Source: Ancylostoma caninum (Eukaryota; Nematoda; Chromadorea; Rhabditida; Ancylostomatidae). From it: DNA of 64,000 nucleotides. The notes beneath the pieces were generated by a model. That model saw only the letters and a list, made by a program, of their open reading frames with translations. It searched no databases and was not told the DNA's origin. The stretch's first letter is position 1, and each line of letters starts with the position of its first letter. The position numbers and the translations under genes were made by a program. The DNA is taken from the NCBI GenBank assembly GCA_037903475.1, contig JBAJFG010000038.1, positions 1-64,000 on the forward strand. Direction: 5' to 3'. Below are positions 1 to 10,985 of this stretch, piece by piece.

Positions 1-2
1 AA

Positions 3-119
3 AGCAGAGTTGGTACGACATCGCATCGAGGGGAGTGGGTCGATGGGTCGCCAGCATTCCCAGAACTTAAGAAGCTGTCGGAGAAGAAAGATAAGTTGAG
101 AAGAATTGAGGGGAAGAAC
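3..119 (+). CDS. Internal exon of an unidentified + strand gene (5' part outside window)
   Basis: The frame starting at base 3 is open from the window edge to about base 245 and reads as a hydrophilic, Lys/Glu/Arg-rich segment (for example PELKKLSEKKDKLRRIEGKN). A good 5' splice site (AAC|GTACGT) falls after base 119, where the charged coding-like text ends. A second possible donor lies 4 bp further on (GTACCA at 124). The first donor gives phase 0 and the second gives phase 1; this decides how the next exon is read. I do not recognise the protein. The antisense strand is also partly open, but it lacks a matching acceptor and donor pair. The gene converges on the - strand gene whose 3' end may lie at 545. 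Confidence 0.5.
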
Positions 120-348
120 GTACGTACCAGATCGGCCATATGGAGGCGACAAATCGCCGGTGCGATTCCTGAGAAATCGCGCCGCGTTTGTCACAAAGTG
201 CAGCTTAGAATTTACAGCGCGAGCGACTTTTTAATCGTCTTTTGACATTAATCACAGCCCTCTTTCGATGAACCGGCGCACAGCTGAGGAAGCTGCAGTC
301 GTATATAACGGAATGGTAGGGTCTTGCGGTAATGACAGTGATTTTCAG

Positions 349-413
349 AACAAAATGGGGATGTTAAGACCGGGTCCCGGATCATTGTGAAGGTACAGGT
401 TCCCATTGAAAAG
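349..413 (+). CDS. Probable next exon of the same + strand gene
   Basis: A strong acceptor (GATTTTCAG, ending at 348) is followed by an open 65-bp segment that ends at a strong donor (AAG|GTGAGC at 414). In the frame matching a phase-1 junction it reads QNGDVKTGSRIIVKVQVPIE plus K, a beta-strand-like alternating hydrophobic pattern. This joins in phase only if the upstream exon uses the weaker donor at 124 (intron of 225 bp). If the better donor at 120 is used, the phase-0 reading adds 13 residues and stops at TGA 388-390, making this a terminal exon. Both readings are possible. A terminal exon suits the convergent arrangement with the - strand gene starting to the right. Function unknown. 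Confidence 0.42.
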
Positions 414-544
414 GTGAGCAGCAGGGATGGAAGGAGATGAAATTTCCAACGAAGGGGAACGGAAGTGACCGTAGTACTTTTGGAATAGCCTCTATACCAA
501 AAAAATCTCTCTGATACAATTTTATAATTTTTACCACTAGTGCA

Positions 545-583
545 TTACTTTTGATCAATGGATTGGTACAAATCCATCAACCT
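545..583 (-). CDS. Candidate terminal exon of the - strand gene at 545-6342
   Basis: On the - strand a very good acceptor (AATGATTTCAG) is followed by 12 codons and a TAA stop, reading RLMDLYQSIDQK. It begins in phase 0, which matches the end of the 13-nt candidate exon at 773-785. If the 2288-2445 exon were joined directly to this acceptor, the frame would stop after two codons instead. The exon is short, so the case rests on splice-site quality and phase agreement only. No obvious AATAAA follows downstream on the - strand. Confidence 0.3.
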   Translation of the reverse strand, partial: RLMDLYQSIDQK

Positions 584-772
584 CTGAAATCATTTTTGAT
601 TTATGTTTACCCACATGTTTCGACTTTAGGCGGCACGGTTGAGTTCCTCCGTGCGATTGACCAATTCGTACAAATATCAAAATAAAATCTACCACATTTT
701 ACCTGACCGTTTCATTGGGGAGGGCGTAAAAGCGAAGGCAAAAAAAAACGACTTCAAAACCACAAACCTTAC

Positions 773-785
773 CTGTCCACCCATC
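773..785 (-). CDS. Candidate 13-nt microexon of the same - strand gene
   Basis: Thirteen bases (GATGGGTGGACAG on the - strand) lie between an acceptor (GGTTCATTCAG) and a perfect donor (CAG|GTAAGG). The length converts the phase-2 end of the 2288-2445 exon to phase 0, exactly what the candidate terminal exon at 545-583 needs, and adds R-M-G-G-Q. Microexons of this size occur in nematodes, but a 13-bp match can arise by chance. Treat as a hypothesis that one RNA read could settle. Confidence 0.25.
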
Positions 786-2287
786 CTGAATGAACCGTTG
801 CACAATTCAAGAAGGAACTCTATGTAATTAAGGGTGTGGAGCAACGTTGCCAGAAAAGGCGGCACGGTTGAGCATTGCGATTGGCCAGTTCGTGTAAATA
901 GCCAGTAATAGACCTCGTTCGCAATGCGCTTTCCAGGTACAAGCTTCCCATCCAGAAACATGGACTGTTATGGAAGTACTTGAAAGTATATCCTACCAAT
1001 CTCATTTTTGATTGAAAGGCAACAGAACTTACACATTTTTCCAGCGCATTTTGTTAAGAGTATAAAATTTCTAGTTCTGTTCAGTACCTCTTCCGTGGAA
1101 GCTTCCCTCTACCATAGTTGAGCTAACTGGCTTTCAAAAATGTTTATCTTTGACCTTATTAACTGTGAGCATCAACGTTCTAGTAAGAATGTTATTTACT
1201 TATTTACCGATGAATGAACGCTAGGCTAATTTTTCCACTTTGACAGCTTCAACAGCAAATTCACAATTATACGTACAGTCGCTGGATGCTTCATTAATAG
1301 CCATGATTACTGCAATAACAGAAAAACTATCAAAACAGGTAGCCCTGAAGCAATATGTGCATAAACATTCTTTCATTTCTTTAAAGTCATGATGTTTTTA
1401 AAAATTCCACTTTAACCGTTTTTTGACGAGCGACCTTGGATGCTTGAGATGCCTTTCTGTTGTGGCGATGATAGCGCCGACGTCGAAATGCACTTGAGGG
1501 AAGTGTTACGGTCCTATGGGGTTCGAATGGAGAAAAATTTGTTCTAAGTGTGATAAGAAAAGAAATGGTAAGAACATGTTTCAACTTTTCCTTGGAATCT
1601 TTCCTTTGAGGCAAAAATGAAATGTAGTGTTTTTGTGGACAGTGTTGCAGGTAAAGGAGGATTTTCAAGAAAAGAAAAGGCAAAATAATCCTGATCTGGG
1701 CTATGAGAATGGAGCGAATTCAGTGTTCACCAGTGGGATTTATTGTAGTTTTCTCATAGGAGATTTCGCTTTAGATTTTGACTTATGAAAGACTGTTACG
1801 TGACTTTTCGCGAGACTTTCAAGACGCCTCCAGGACAGCATATCGTTAAGGTACATCCGTGTGTTTACAGCAGAAACGAGGGCATGAAGACGGATTATGA
1901 TAGGAAGTACTGAAGGTGTCCGGTATTTTTAACCATCAAGTGAAGAAGGGGAGCGAAGATAGGTTTCTGGTAGGAAATGCAAACGTACATAATCAATGTC
2001 AGTTCTGCCACTGATTCGTCTACAACTATTCAGGTATTATGAAGGAGGTTCTTCAAATTTTTATTATTATTCCGATCTCTTCTGGTGTGCCAAACAATTT
2101 TAAAACAAATTATACCTCCAGTGTGATCTCCGGCGCGCCTAGGCTGGCCTGGTTTTGGGTTAGGAGGCGGAAATGGCGGGGTGACCGGGGACGGGGAAGA
2201 GAGGAACGAGAGTGGGGGAAAGGGATTTTTTGCAAAGGGGGGGGGGGCAAGCATACACCTATTTTGCGCTTTCAAATCGCTGCTCAC

Positions 2288-2445
2288 CTCATTGCCCTCC
2301 TGAGCTCTCTAGGAGTAGATGGTCCATTGCTGCTCTCACTGTATCGTCGTTGAAATCCTCCTTCACCACTACTGGCGTTAGTGTTAGTGTGGCTGGGACC
2401 GCCGCCAACGAAACTGTTTGTGTTTTTCGGCTCGACACTCTGACC
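2288..2445 (-). CDS. Exon of unidentified - strand gene, Ser/Gly/Asn-rich
   Basis: The 158-bp exon has a textbook acceptor (CATATTTTCAG) and a good donor (ATGAG|GTGAGC). It is open in phase 0 for 52 codons plus two bases. The translation starts GQSVEPKNTNSFVGGGPSHT and ends with a basic stretch containing YSESSNGPSTPRELRRAM. The composition (Ser, Gly, Asn and Thr, then Arg) suggests a disordered linker with possible basophilic and proline-directed phosphorylation sites; that is inference. It follows in phase from the exon at 2756-2895 across an intron of 310 bp. No catalytic or membrane motif is visible. The protein family is not recognised. Confidence 0.7.
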
Positions 2446-2755
2446 CTGAAAATATGTGTAGGCACTTGAAAAAGTCAATACAGTTCGTCAGTGTGTTTGC
2501 TCTGGTACACGTCTCTCACAGAACCCTTTCACTTAGCTCCGAGTCCCCGAGCAGCGATTGAAAATCAAAGAACCTCCAAAAATAGAGCTTGCAGGTCTTG
2601 AGGAGAGTGAAGGGAGATCAGCGAGTTTACAACAAAAACTCAAACATTTCCAAAACCCTTAGGATTTTTTTAATCCTGAAAATTTCAGTCAAATGGTTCA
2701 CGGAGCCCCTTTTACCCTGTTTTTGTTTCTCAGAATGGTTATAACAAAAACTTAC

Positions 2756-2895
2756 GTATCCCAAAGACCCCACCTCCACACGAATAGGGATGTTCCGCAC
2801 AACGCCGACTCCTCTGAGTGCATCATCACAACTGTTCATCCTCCTTACTGGAGCGAATCGCCCAAAAATATCATTTCGAAACATTCGCGTCCGAT
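2756..2895 (-). CDS. Exon of unidentified - strand gene with an IPI motif
   Basis: The 140-bp exon is bounded by a strong acceptor (AAATTTCAG) and a strong donor (GGATAC|GTAAGT). Two leading bases complete a codon begun in the upstream exon, then 46 codons are open. It reads from RTRMFRNDIFGRFAPVRRMN to a segment containing VVRNIPIRVEVGSLGY. The NIPIRVE segment resembles the I-P-I/V motifs by which BAG-type co-chaperones dock small heat-shock proteins. That is a resemblance only, and no BAG domain is visible in the window. The upstream exon (6255-6342) ends in phase 1 with G, giving an in-phase Asp codon at the junction. The intron between them carries the mariner fossil. Confidence 0.7.
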
Positions 2896-3282
2896 CTGAA
2901 ATTTATTTTATTTATCCATTATTATAATACTAATGGTGCGCAGCTACAACAATAATCAGGGCAAAGTTGTGATCGTTAGTGGTACAGCAGGGACCTTACG
3001 GATGTATTTACTCATAACTGCAGGTGCAATTAACCAACAGCACATGTGCTATACTAAGGCTAAGCGTTAACCCTAGTATATTAACACATGAATTACGTGG
3101 AAGTGGGAAATTATGGCTTCCATAGGATGCTTTCAGTCCATATTTTTAGATTTTCTTATAGGACTTCGAGTTAAATACCCGACAGTGAATCCTGGTAGCC
3201 CATAAGCTTCCAGTAACATTTTTCCCTAAAAAAAAACTTGGAGATGTGCTCATGTGGTGTTCATCTACTGAATATTTTTGTA

Positions 3283-4558
3283 TTAGGTGCGTGCAAAAGT
3301 TCCGGGGCAGTTGCACCTAATTTTTCAGAACGCCATAACTTGACTCAAAGTCAGCGATTTTGTTCAAAACAAAAAGCATTGGCATCTGCGTAACGTTGCC
3401 AATAACGCACAGAAAAGATTTTTCCAGAAGCCAAAAATTTGACAGGTCTACACTTGTAATAGTGGCACACGTCGTTTTCCAGTAGGGTCTGTTCATTGAA
3501 AGTTTTACAGCGGAGGTAAAGCCAAAGAAGGTTGCAATGGGGGTAGTCTGTTAGAGGCGGGTATAAGGAGTAATATAGGTTAGGCTAGAATTTCGGAGCA
3601 CGAATGACCAATTCTTTATAAGGTTGACACTGCAACGTGCTGGTATGCGTTGTCCCACAGCCGGGTCAGACCACACATTTCCGCCTGTGTCGGCCCTATG
3701 CTTAAGAGTTTTCCCATGATTACTTTAGGAAAAAGGAAATACTAAAGGGAGATTATTGCACATTCATTAGATAACAAATTCATTGCAGATGAGTCACGCT
3801 GCTGACCATGAAAGATCAAAATTTCTTTTAAAGAAGGTAGTGATGGTTCGGCCATTTTTTAGGTGGGTGGCAGGAGCCCGGACTTTGGGATGACCTCCTC
3901 CGATTGTCGTACCTGACCCGTTCTCTATCAGCAATAACAATTTTTCCATGAAATCAATTGTTAGAAAACCTGAAGGTCGAATATCTGCAGACTTGCCAGT
4001 GTGGACGTTGGTGCTCTTTGCTCAATACACGCAAAATCCATCTACTCAGCTTCTCCTTCTAACCGATTTTCTTCAAGTGACATGACATTGTTGACTGGAT
4101 TTCCCTTAAAGTCTTGCGCACTTTGCACAAGGTCCGGTTCAACCTGCTCTTTCCTGGCGCCTTTGCGATGACCAAATCTCTGACCAACTTGTGAAGCATT
4201 TTCCAGACTCTCATCTCCGCTCAGAATTCCTAGGAATCTTCGAGCACCTGGCATTTTGGAGAACATATTCTCCATGAACGCGTTACTGGTGCTATGGGTC
4301 GCTTCCCCTGTCGATCGTCTAGATTTGATTTCATAAAGCGAAATTCCCCAAAATATTGCACAGCTCATAGCATTGGTTTTACACCCAAAACAGAGCAACG
4401 CTGTGACGTAGATCGGAGCCAAAAGTGGTATAGGCAGCAGATGTTTTAGGCTACCAGGATACATGAAAACCCTTATAGGATATCGCAAACGCAAGGAGCA
4501 AAGCGACGTTGAATGGTGAAATACTACGAACTGCCCCGGAACTTTTGCACGCACCTAA
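3283..4558 (-). mobile_element. Mariner-family transposon fossil, 1276 bp
   Basis: The element has perfect 30-bp terminal inverted repeats (3283-3312 and 4529-4558, starting TTAGGTGCGTGCAAAAGTTC) and is flanked by TA on both sides (3281-3282, 4559-4560), the mariner target duplication. Its length is usual for a full-size mariner. Read from the right end on the - strand, the interior resembles a mariner transposase. There is an N-terminal helix-turn-helix-like stretch (SLYEIKSRRSTGEA near 4330), a degenerate WDNA..HVA block near 3640-3665 that corresponds to the HDNARPH motif, and a C-terminal FWKN...L stretch near 3420. The frame is broken by stops and frameshifts, so the element is non-autonomous. 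It lies in the intron between exons 6255-6342 and 2756-2895. Confidence 0.85.
3400..4470 (-). pseudogene. Decayed mariner transposase
   Basis: Similarity to mariner transposases is spread over several frames with multiple stops. The longest continuous piece (4042-4554) covers the N-terminal DNA-binding part. The DDE-region block near 3640-3665 has a WDNA-type sequence in place of HDNA, and stops flank it. The ends of the element are perfectly matched while the gene is badly decayed. No functional product is expected. Confidence 0.75.
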
Positions 4559-4560
4559 TA

Positions 4561-6254
4561 TAAAACGGTTGCACGAGATACGTTCCCCAGCCACAGCCAG
4601 AGCATGCCGCGTACCGCCAGCCCTCTCGCTGTCCGCGTCTCCGATTACTAACAGGTCCCTGTGCTGCTTCCGCCCACCCTCTCCCTGTCTGTGCTCTAGC
4701 CCCTCGCGGACGGAGCAACGCAACTGGGTAACGTATCTTATGTAATCGTTTTAAACAGGTCCTCAGGAATGCCTTATATAGGTGCGGTTTGATTAGAGGT
4801 TAGAAGTGACTTGGAAGTTTGATGGACTTCACATGAATTATTAACGAACAGCGGCAACAAATACCAGCTGGCTCGATCTTCTTCACAACTGGATGAGTTG
4901 GTAGAAATGTGCATTCGACAAAGAATTCTGCTCGAAGAGTCTGACGTCTGCGAAATCGTATTAGAAACTTTCATCCATCTCAAATGTGGCAGAAAAAGCG
5001 TTATTCGATAATATTCGTCGCTTCTCCCATGAGTTTCGCGCTAATTACTTCTTTTTACAACAGATGTAGTGCCACATGTAGGCTCGAATCCGAAGAATTC
5101 TCGGAAAAATAACTTTGAGAGAGAATTTCCGCCGAGTGAATCAATCCTGAGGTATAAATTCTCCCATTTATTTAAACAATTCTAAAAATTGTTGTGAAAA
5201 TTTTAAAACTGGTAAAAGTAAGTCTTTTTGAATCAAGGTTTCGGGCATAGTGCATAATGAGGGAAAATAGGCGGTACTACTGTTGTGTGATTGGCGGATT
5301 TTAACAACTGCATATAACCACCTCTCACATCTTTTTCAAGTAGCAACTTATAGTACTAGTGGAGGCGAGGAACTTCTAGGGTATAAATTTAAGCTGGAAC
5401 GCGGGAGAGTTGTTTGAATGCACCAATCGCAGAGTAGTGGCACCTCCCACTATCCTGCGTGATGCACTACATGAGAATTTTCCTTAGAATAACTGTAGCC
5501 TAAAACGATTTTGCTGTAAAATGAAGATGAGCAAGAAGCGATGTTGAATTCACATGTATTTTCTCGATGTTTGCATCATCTTAAGCATAGGTGATGAGAG
5601 AATCGTTAATATGAAGAGAATACAGGGTGTAAGAGGCATGCAGGAACCCCGCCCATTTCCCCTTGCTCTGTCCATTGAAAGGCGTTGAAGGAAGCGTTTT
5701 GCATGACAATGTAGCTCTCCATAGAAGAAAAAATCCAATTTTTTTTTCACATGCAAAGCGTTTATTTGGATCGTCATCAGTTTTGATATGTACATGTAGA
5801 CGGAACAGCAGGAAAAGCAAAACAATGAATTTTTTTGAAGAAATTAAATTTCTGTATCAGATATATACCCCTACTCAAATGATCACGCAAAGCCTTTGCA
5901 AAGTTAGGAAGCAAAAGGTCAAAATTCACATCAAAATAGTGAATAAACAATTATTTCAAATCATTTTCTTGTTAAGACAAGTGTCATGCACTACTTTTTC
6001 GTAAAGGTTTGCTGTACTGTGAACTAACACAGTCATCGAACGTCATTTTCTCTCGAATCCAAACCATTTTCTGTTTTTCTAAGCAATGACCTGTAAATGG
6101 AAAGCGCTGCCTAATCCAGGTCGATGAACACAACTACAAGGACATTTCGAGGACGCGGGATCCCACAGCCTACTTTTACGAAAGACATTTGTTGGCCACA
6201 ATTAACACACAACGACATAACGTCCCACATCCAAACAAACACCTTGGCGCGTAC
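4561..6254. other. Intron sequence with no recognised gene
   Basis: This AT-rich DNA lies between the mariner fossil and the exon at 6255. A GC-richer patch at 4600-4720 has no supported frame. No repeat family from elsewhere in the window was recognised here. Confidence 0.5.
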
Positions 6255-6342
6255 CTCGGAAGAATGGATCGTCGAACGGGGAGCCTGACTGCTGGTTGAA
6301 CATGTAGAAATCGTCGAACAACGGGTTTGCAACTTGAAAAAA
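6255..6342 (-). CDS. Exon of unidentified - strand gene, Phe/Asp-rich
   Basis: The 88-bp exon has a consensus acceptor (TTTTTATTTCAG) and a consensus-like donor (CCGAG|GTACGC). It is open in phase 0 and reads FFQVANPLFDDFYMFNQQSG followed by SPFDDPFFR plus one base. The Asp-Phe/Pro-Phe repetition (FDD, FDDPFF) looks like a short-linear-motif region, not a folded domain. It joins the exon at 2756-2895 in phase. It could follow the SH3 exon at 23419-23525 (which ends in phase 0), but 17 kb separate them and no linking exon was identified, so I treat them as separate models. Confidence 0.68.
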
Positions 6343-7208
6343 CTGAAATAAAAATTGTCAGGAACTGGGGCGCATAGACGTAGAAAAAAGATCCATAAAA
6401 ACGTATGAACGAAGGGAGGAACCAGATATACGAAGAGACGCAGGAGGAACAAGGAAGGTGTTTGCCGAGAGAGAGCTAGATATTCGGGATTGCTTTATAG
6501 AATGGACGAAATTGTTGTTTCAGCTCATTTTCAACTCCTCACCTAAGTTCTGATTTTTTAGGAGTTTATTTTTAATAATCTGGTTTGAAAATTTATTCTT
6601 CACCAAGTAAATTAGCTTTAAACACCTTAACGAAATCATGTTACGTAGAAGAAATCCATGTAGTTAAAGTACATTAGTGAAGATGTTAGTAATTCATTAT
6701 TAGTAGGTCACGTCGCTGCTATGTTCTAATTAGGTATAACCTGATGCTTAACTTCAAAAAACCTTTCTGACGTGATAGTTTTATGGAAATTTCCCACACA
6801 AAGAAGGGAACGGAATTAACGAAAGCATTTTCTTCTCGTGACATTCCCCTAGGTCTGTTTTCTCAAAGGCATCATCCACGGCAATATTTATCTTAGCGCT
6901 TTTGTTGGTGTAATGATTCCCTGGATGTGGCAACAGTCTCGTGACACAAATCACAGAGAAAAGGCCTACTATTCGCAATTACTAAAGCATCGTAGCATCC
7001 TCTAGGACCTGCCGTACTCGTAACAGGCTAAGAAAGGCGAGAGAGTTTCACGATTGAGCTAGAGCTGCAGTACCTGCTTAGAGCGCGGAGAAATCCAGAT
7101 ATCAGCTGTTTAACAAGGCATTGGCTCCTGAATTCCTACTTAGATCTTCTCGCCAAGATCTACTATTTCTGGCCAGAATTTACGAACTCCTCATTACCTA
7201 CTACACTC

Positions 7209-7489
7209 CAGTGGCGGACGCAGGGGGGGGGGGGCGGGGGGGGGCGCCCCCCCCCGAGAATGGGTCGCCAAATTTTCGAAATTACTTTACAATACAAATA
7301 AAAATCTTGTGTTAGTTTATTTTTAATTGTTTATTTTTATTATTATTTTTAATATATTTTTTATTTATTGTTTATTATTATAATTAATATTATTATTAAT
7401 TTTATTTTCCGTCTGGGTCCCCAAAACGGCGGAGACCCCACTTTTCTTCCCACGCCCCCCCTCCCGCCCACTTTCTGCGTCCGCCACTG
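7209..7489. mobile_element. hAT-type MITE, copy 1 (281 bp)
   Basis: The terminal inverted repeat CAGTGGCGGACGCAG is matched by CTGCGTCCGCCACTG at the other end. An exact 8-bp target duplication (CTACACTC at 7201-7208 and 7490-7497) flanks it, diagnostic of hAT-like elements. A long poly-G/poly-C patch lies inside the left end and an AT-rich core of TTA/TAT repeats fills the middle. There is no coding capacity. A second copy with its own duplication lies at 27774-28049 in the opposite orientation. Confidence 0.88.
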
Positions 7490-7497
7490 CTACACTC

Positions 7498-10363
7498 CTA
7501 ACATACTGTTCATTGCCGTAACAAATCATATTCATGCATGGTAGCCCTTATTCAAGCTATACTCAACTAGTCCGACAATATATTGTTAGGGGAATAGTAG
7601 CATCGGAAAATACCTGCCTAGTTCTCCTGCAGTTTTTCTTTACGGATAATGTTAGTCACCCAGGCGCCGTTCATCAGTTTTTAGTTCATCTCAGCTCTGT
7701 TAGCAGCAACATGGTTCTCAAAGTGATTGTGAGTATCAGTGATCCAGTACAATAGATGTAATAGACATAATACAACCTTTTGTCCTGACATCAAAATTTT
7801 AGTGGAGATGAAGGTGGGTGCAAAAATCATATTCACTTTATCATTGTTATTGTCGCCATTCAATTCCGATGATCAACGCTGCGGAGTGGACCATAAACCA
7901 AAGGGTTTCTTTGTTGATTGCGGTGTAACTCCCACACAACCGCAAAAGATGAGCAGCGGAGATAACGAAGGGCGCGCCCGCATGCCCCACCATAATAACA
8001 CCGGCTGGGAAACCTAGAAGTCTCACGGTGGAAGAAAAAAAACGTGGGACGGACGAAGGCGAAAAGCTTCAGGAGGATCGAAAGTTTTTTCGCAAGAAAT
8101 GAAGCTCGAATGCAATTACGAACATTGAATAGCCTAACCAAAAAGGTCCAAGGTTTAGCCGAGCTAATTATTCAGGTGTTCTCCATAAAAGGGAGTAGGC
8201 ATAGAAAAGTGGATGGATAGGCTGTTTGTACATTATATTTCTTGAGGTTTCTAAGGAACAAAGTAGACAATTTTCAGAATTTTCCAGCAGCTGGGAAAAT
8301 TCAAAAGCTAAACGACTCTGAACGCATGATGATATGAACTGCAAGCGAGCAGGAAACCTCTACAGCAAGAATTGTTTACGAGAAAACGCACGTCTCAGGT
8401 GTTTTCCGGCATTAGTTCCGCCAAAAGCATAGTAAACAGCCAATGGCAGTCAGGTGAATAACTGCATAAGAAGGGCCATGAGAAGAGTCACCACAAACTT
8501 CGTTGTTGTAACAATATTTTAGGCAATCTTGTGTTGCGAAATGGTCATAAAAATGGATGCAGATTCAAGGGAGGCAGACGCTGGGATGGAATGAGTTCTT
8601 TAATGTGAGCTGGAAAAGTTTGGATTCAATTGGATTTTTAGGAAGCTTATCAAGTTATCGAAATAGGACTACGTACCAGACCATACTTAGTTATTAATAC
8701 TTTTGTAGTAAGTTAATTTAATAAAATTAATATTTATCACATCAATATTACTTTAGTAGTTTTTTTTTACTTTTCATCCTCTGATAACTTGATTGCAACG
8801 TCATGGACGACAATTCAAAAATGCCACAGTAAAAAAAATGTAAAGTATATCAATGTTTTTTCTCACCTAATATTATTCACAATCTTTGGGATTAACACTG
8901 TAACCCCTAGCATGCGTGTCTCATCTTCATAGGAGTCAATAAAAGGCAACTTTTGGGAAGAAAACAAAAAAGAAGAAAGAAAATAGGAATGGACCACAGA
9001 AACGTTTTCCTCCATATTTGTGATAAATTCAAATAAATATTTTTCTTTGAAATATCTGCAATACTGTTGTATTTATCTAGGCTAACAACCGAAAGAAACA
9101 TTTGCAGAAGCCTCCTTTCCGAGAAAATTATAGCAGGTCATCATTAAATAATTTAATAAATAACTTTCATTTCCAAATTAAATTAAACTCGAGTGGTCCC
9201 CGTGCCAACTTCTAGAAGTTCTTGGAACTTTCCATAATCACTCTAAGAGGCTTTCTAGCATGTTCGGAAAAATCCGTAGAAACAGATACATTCGAGGGAA
9301 AACACTTGGTGCAAAGTCCGAAACAGTAGTGAATGTCCGAGAGTTTTCCGTAGATTTCCAGGAATCATGCACAGCAGGGGTTACTTCGTAAGAAAACGAG
9401 AGCTTCAATGCCATTCTCTGTTACACTATCAGCTGGTTGTCACATGCTGAGGAATCACAGGCATGAGCTGTACCAGCCTGTGTTCCCTGATATTTAAAGT
9501 GGAGTTATCCTGCTACTGAAAACAAGGATTCATGGATTATTTTTTGTCAACATCGAAGGCAGGCCAATAATTTCAAGGTGATCATAAGAAATAATGTAGC
9601 TACCATTCCAGGAAAATTTAATTGGCGCATCATAAGGGGCAAAACCGCTGCGTAACGCACTTTTTCTGGACCAGGAAGCACTTAGCAGTTGCCCACCCCA
9701 CAGAAGCGACTTATGAAATGACCACGATGCTGTGCGACAGGTTATGAGCGACGCGGACGCGCATAGATCACAGGTGCTTCCGCCGTAATGCGCCCGGGAA
9801 CTGCAGCAGTAAACACAGCAAGTAGAAGAGTAAATAGAATTGTTTTGCAGTATGTAGCAGAAGTTTGAAGGTGGAAACGAAAGCGAAATGGGGAAACAAA
9901 GGCGCGGCGGCGGCGGGAACCTTAATGGACAAGGCGTTGGCCGAGGACGGCTAACAGCATCGGCTAAAACACTGTGAATTTTGGAGTCGCAGGAAAAATC
10001 AAATAACTTTTTTCGGCGTGAGATCAGCAAAAATGAAAATTGAACAAAATTAATGTTAATAAAACCCTGTTTCGAATGTTTCATGTAAGGACAACTGAGG
10101 GGACAGTTCCGCTAATATCACCTTCAAAAGAGGAAAGGTAATCTCTTTTACTAGAACTTGCTCGTATAAGATTTCCGAAATGTTCTCTTAAATTGAAGGG
10201 AAATCTGCTTATATCAGAAATGCCACAAAGCAATTTATTTTCTATCTTCTTCTAGCTTCATTTCCAAATTTCCAACCTGTTAAGGCAGTCAGGTAGCGTG
10301 TATGGGGAAGCAGTGCTTTCAGTTTGAAATAATTCTAAATTTGATTTACGTTCTCTTTCATGG
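7498..10363. other. No recognised gene
   Basis: The DNA is AT-rich with long open but low-complexity frames. The 9530-10084 - strand frame contains a purine-rich (GGCGGCGGCGG) patch and has no splice support. I see nothing else I can support here. Confidence 0.5.
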
Positions 10364-10562
10364 GGCTGATGCTACGCTCCACGCAAAGTATAGCACCCCA
10401 TCCCACGTCGCCGTCGCCAGCGATCTCGACGCTGATATATTGATTTTCACCGCTGGCATAGCCGCTACGTGAGCCAGCGATAATCAATACGTATCAAAAT
10501 CGATTTCGCCTAAGCGACAGTGACGAACCGTGCTACACTACACGTGGAGTATAGCATCAGCC
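10364..10562. mobile_element. MITE family B, copy 1 (about 199 bp)
   Basis: The inverted ends begin GGCTGATGCTA and include a CTCCACG block. The other end is ...CGTGGAGTATAGCATCAGCC. The core contains the palindrome-rich AATCAATACGTATCAAAATC. Related copies with diverged ends and the same TACGTATC core occur at 13011-13231 and 19715-19930. Confidence 0.65.
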
Positions 10563-10821
10563 AAAGCTTTGGAATTCCACAAAAATAAATGTTGTTGACG
10601 AATCATTGTACAGAAAGTAGTTGATACAAGTTTCTTTTTCACAATTTTGCAAAGTTCTAATGTGATTCGTTATGCATAATATATAGCGATTTGGCAAGAG
10701 GAGCCAGTGCCGTGCACACGATCGATGGTTTGGTCCTCAACCGGGGTCATCCAAGCCTTTCATTCCTCTTTGGCTCAGAAATCGCGCAAAGCGCATTGAT
10801 TGATGCTGACATGCTGCTATA

Positions 10822-10985
10822 GTCCGTTCCAAAAACGACGATAGTTGAGTACTCGTGCCCGTGACATGCATTTCTCGTCTGCCTCTCCGAATACGGCACT
10901 ATTTCCCTTTTTTTTATTTCTCTCTCATTCTCTAATTTCTACGCAACTACGTTTTCCCGTGAAACGCACCATAAAAATAGCGTAG
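10822..10985 (+). repeat. Dispersed repeat D, copy 1
   Basis: This segment starts at TAGTCCGTTCCAAAAACG and ends near CGTGAAACGCACCATA. It is recognisably shared with 24883-25030 (opposite strand) and 27657-28090 (interrupted by the hAT MITE). Shared landmarks are the ATTTCTCG..TGTCTC/CTCTC..GAAT.CG.CACTATTT block and the GGTGAAACAC block. A weaker partial repeat of the 3' part follows at about 11140-11175. Confidence 0.6.

Noticed and set aside
4042..4554. 170-codon frame as an independent gene
   Set aside because: It begins inside the mariner terminal repeat and matches the N-terminal part of a decayed transposase.
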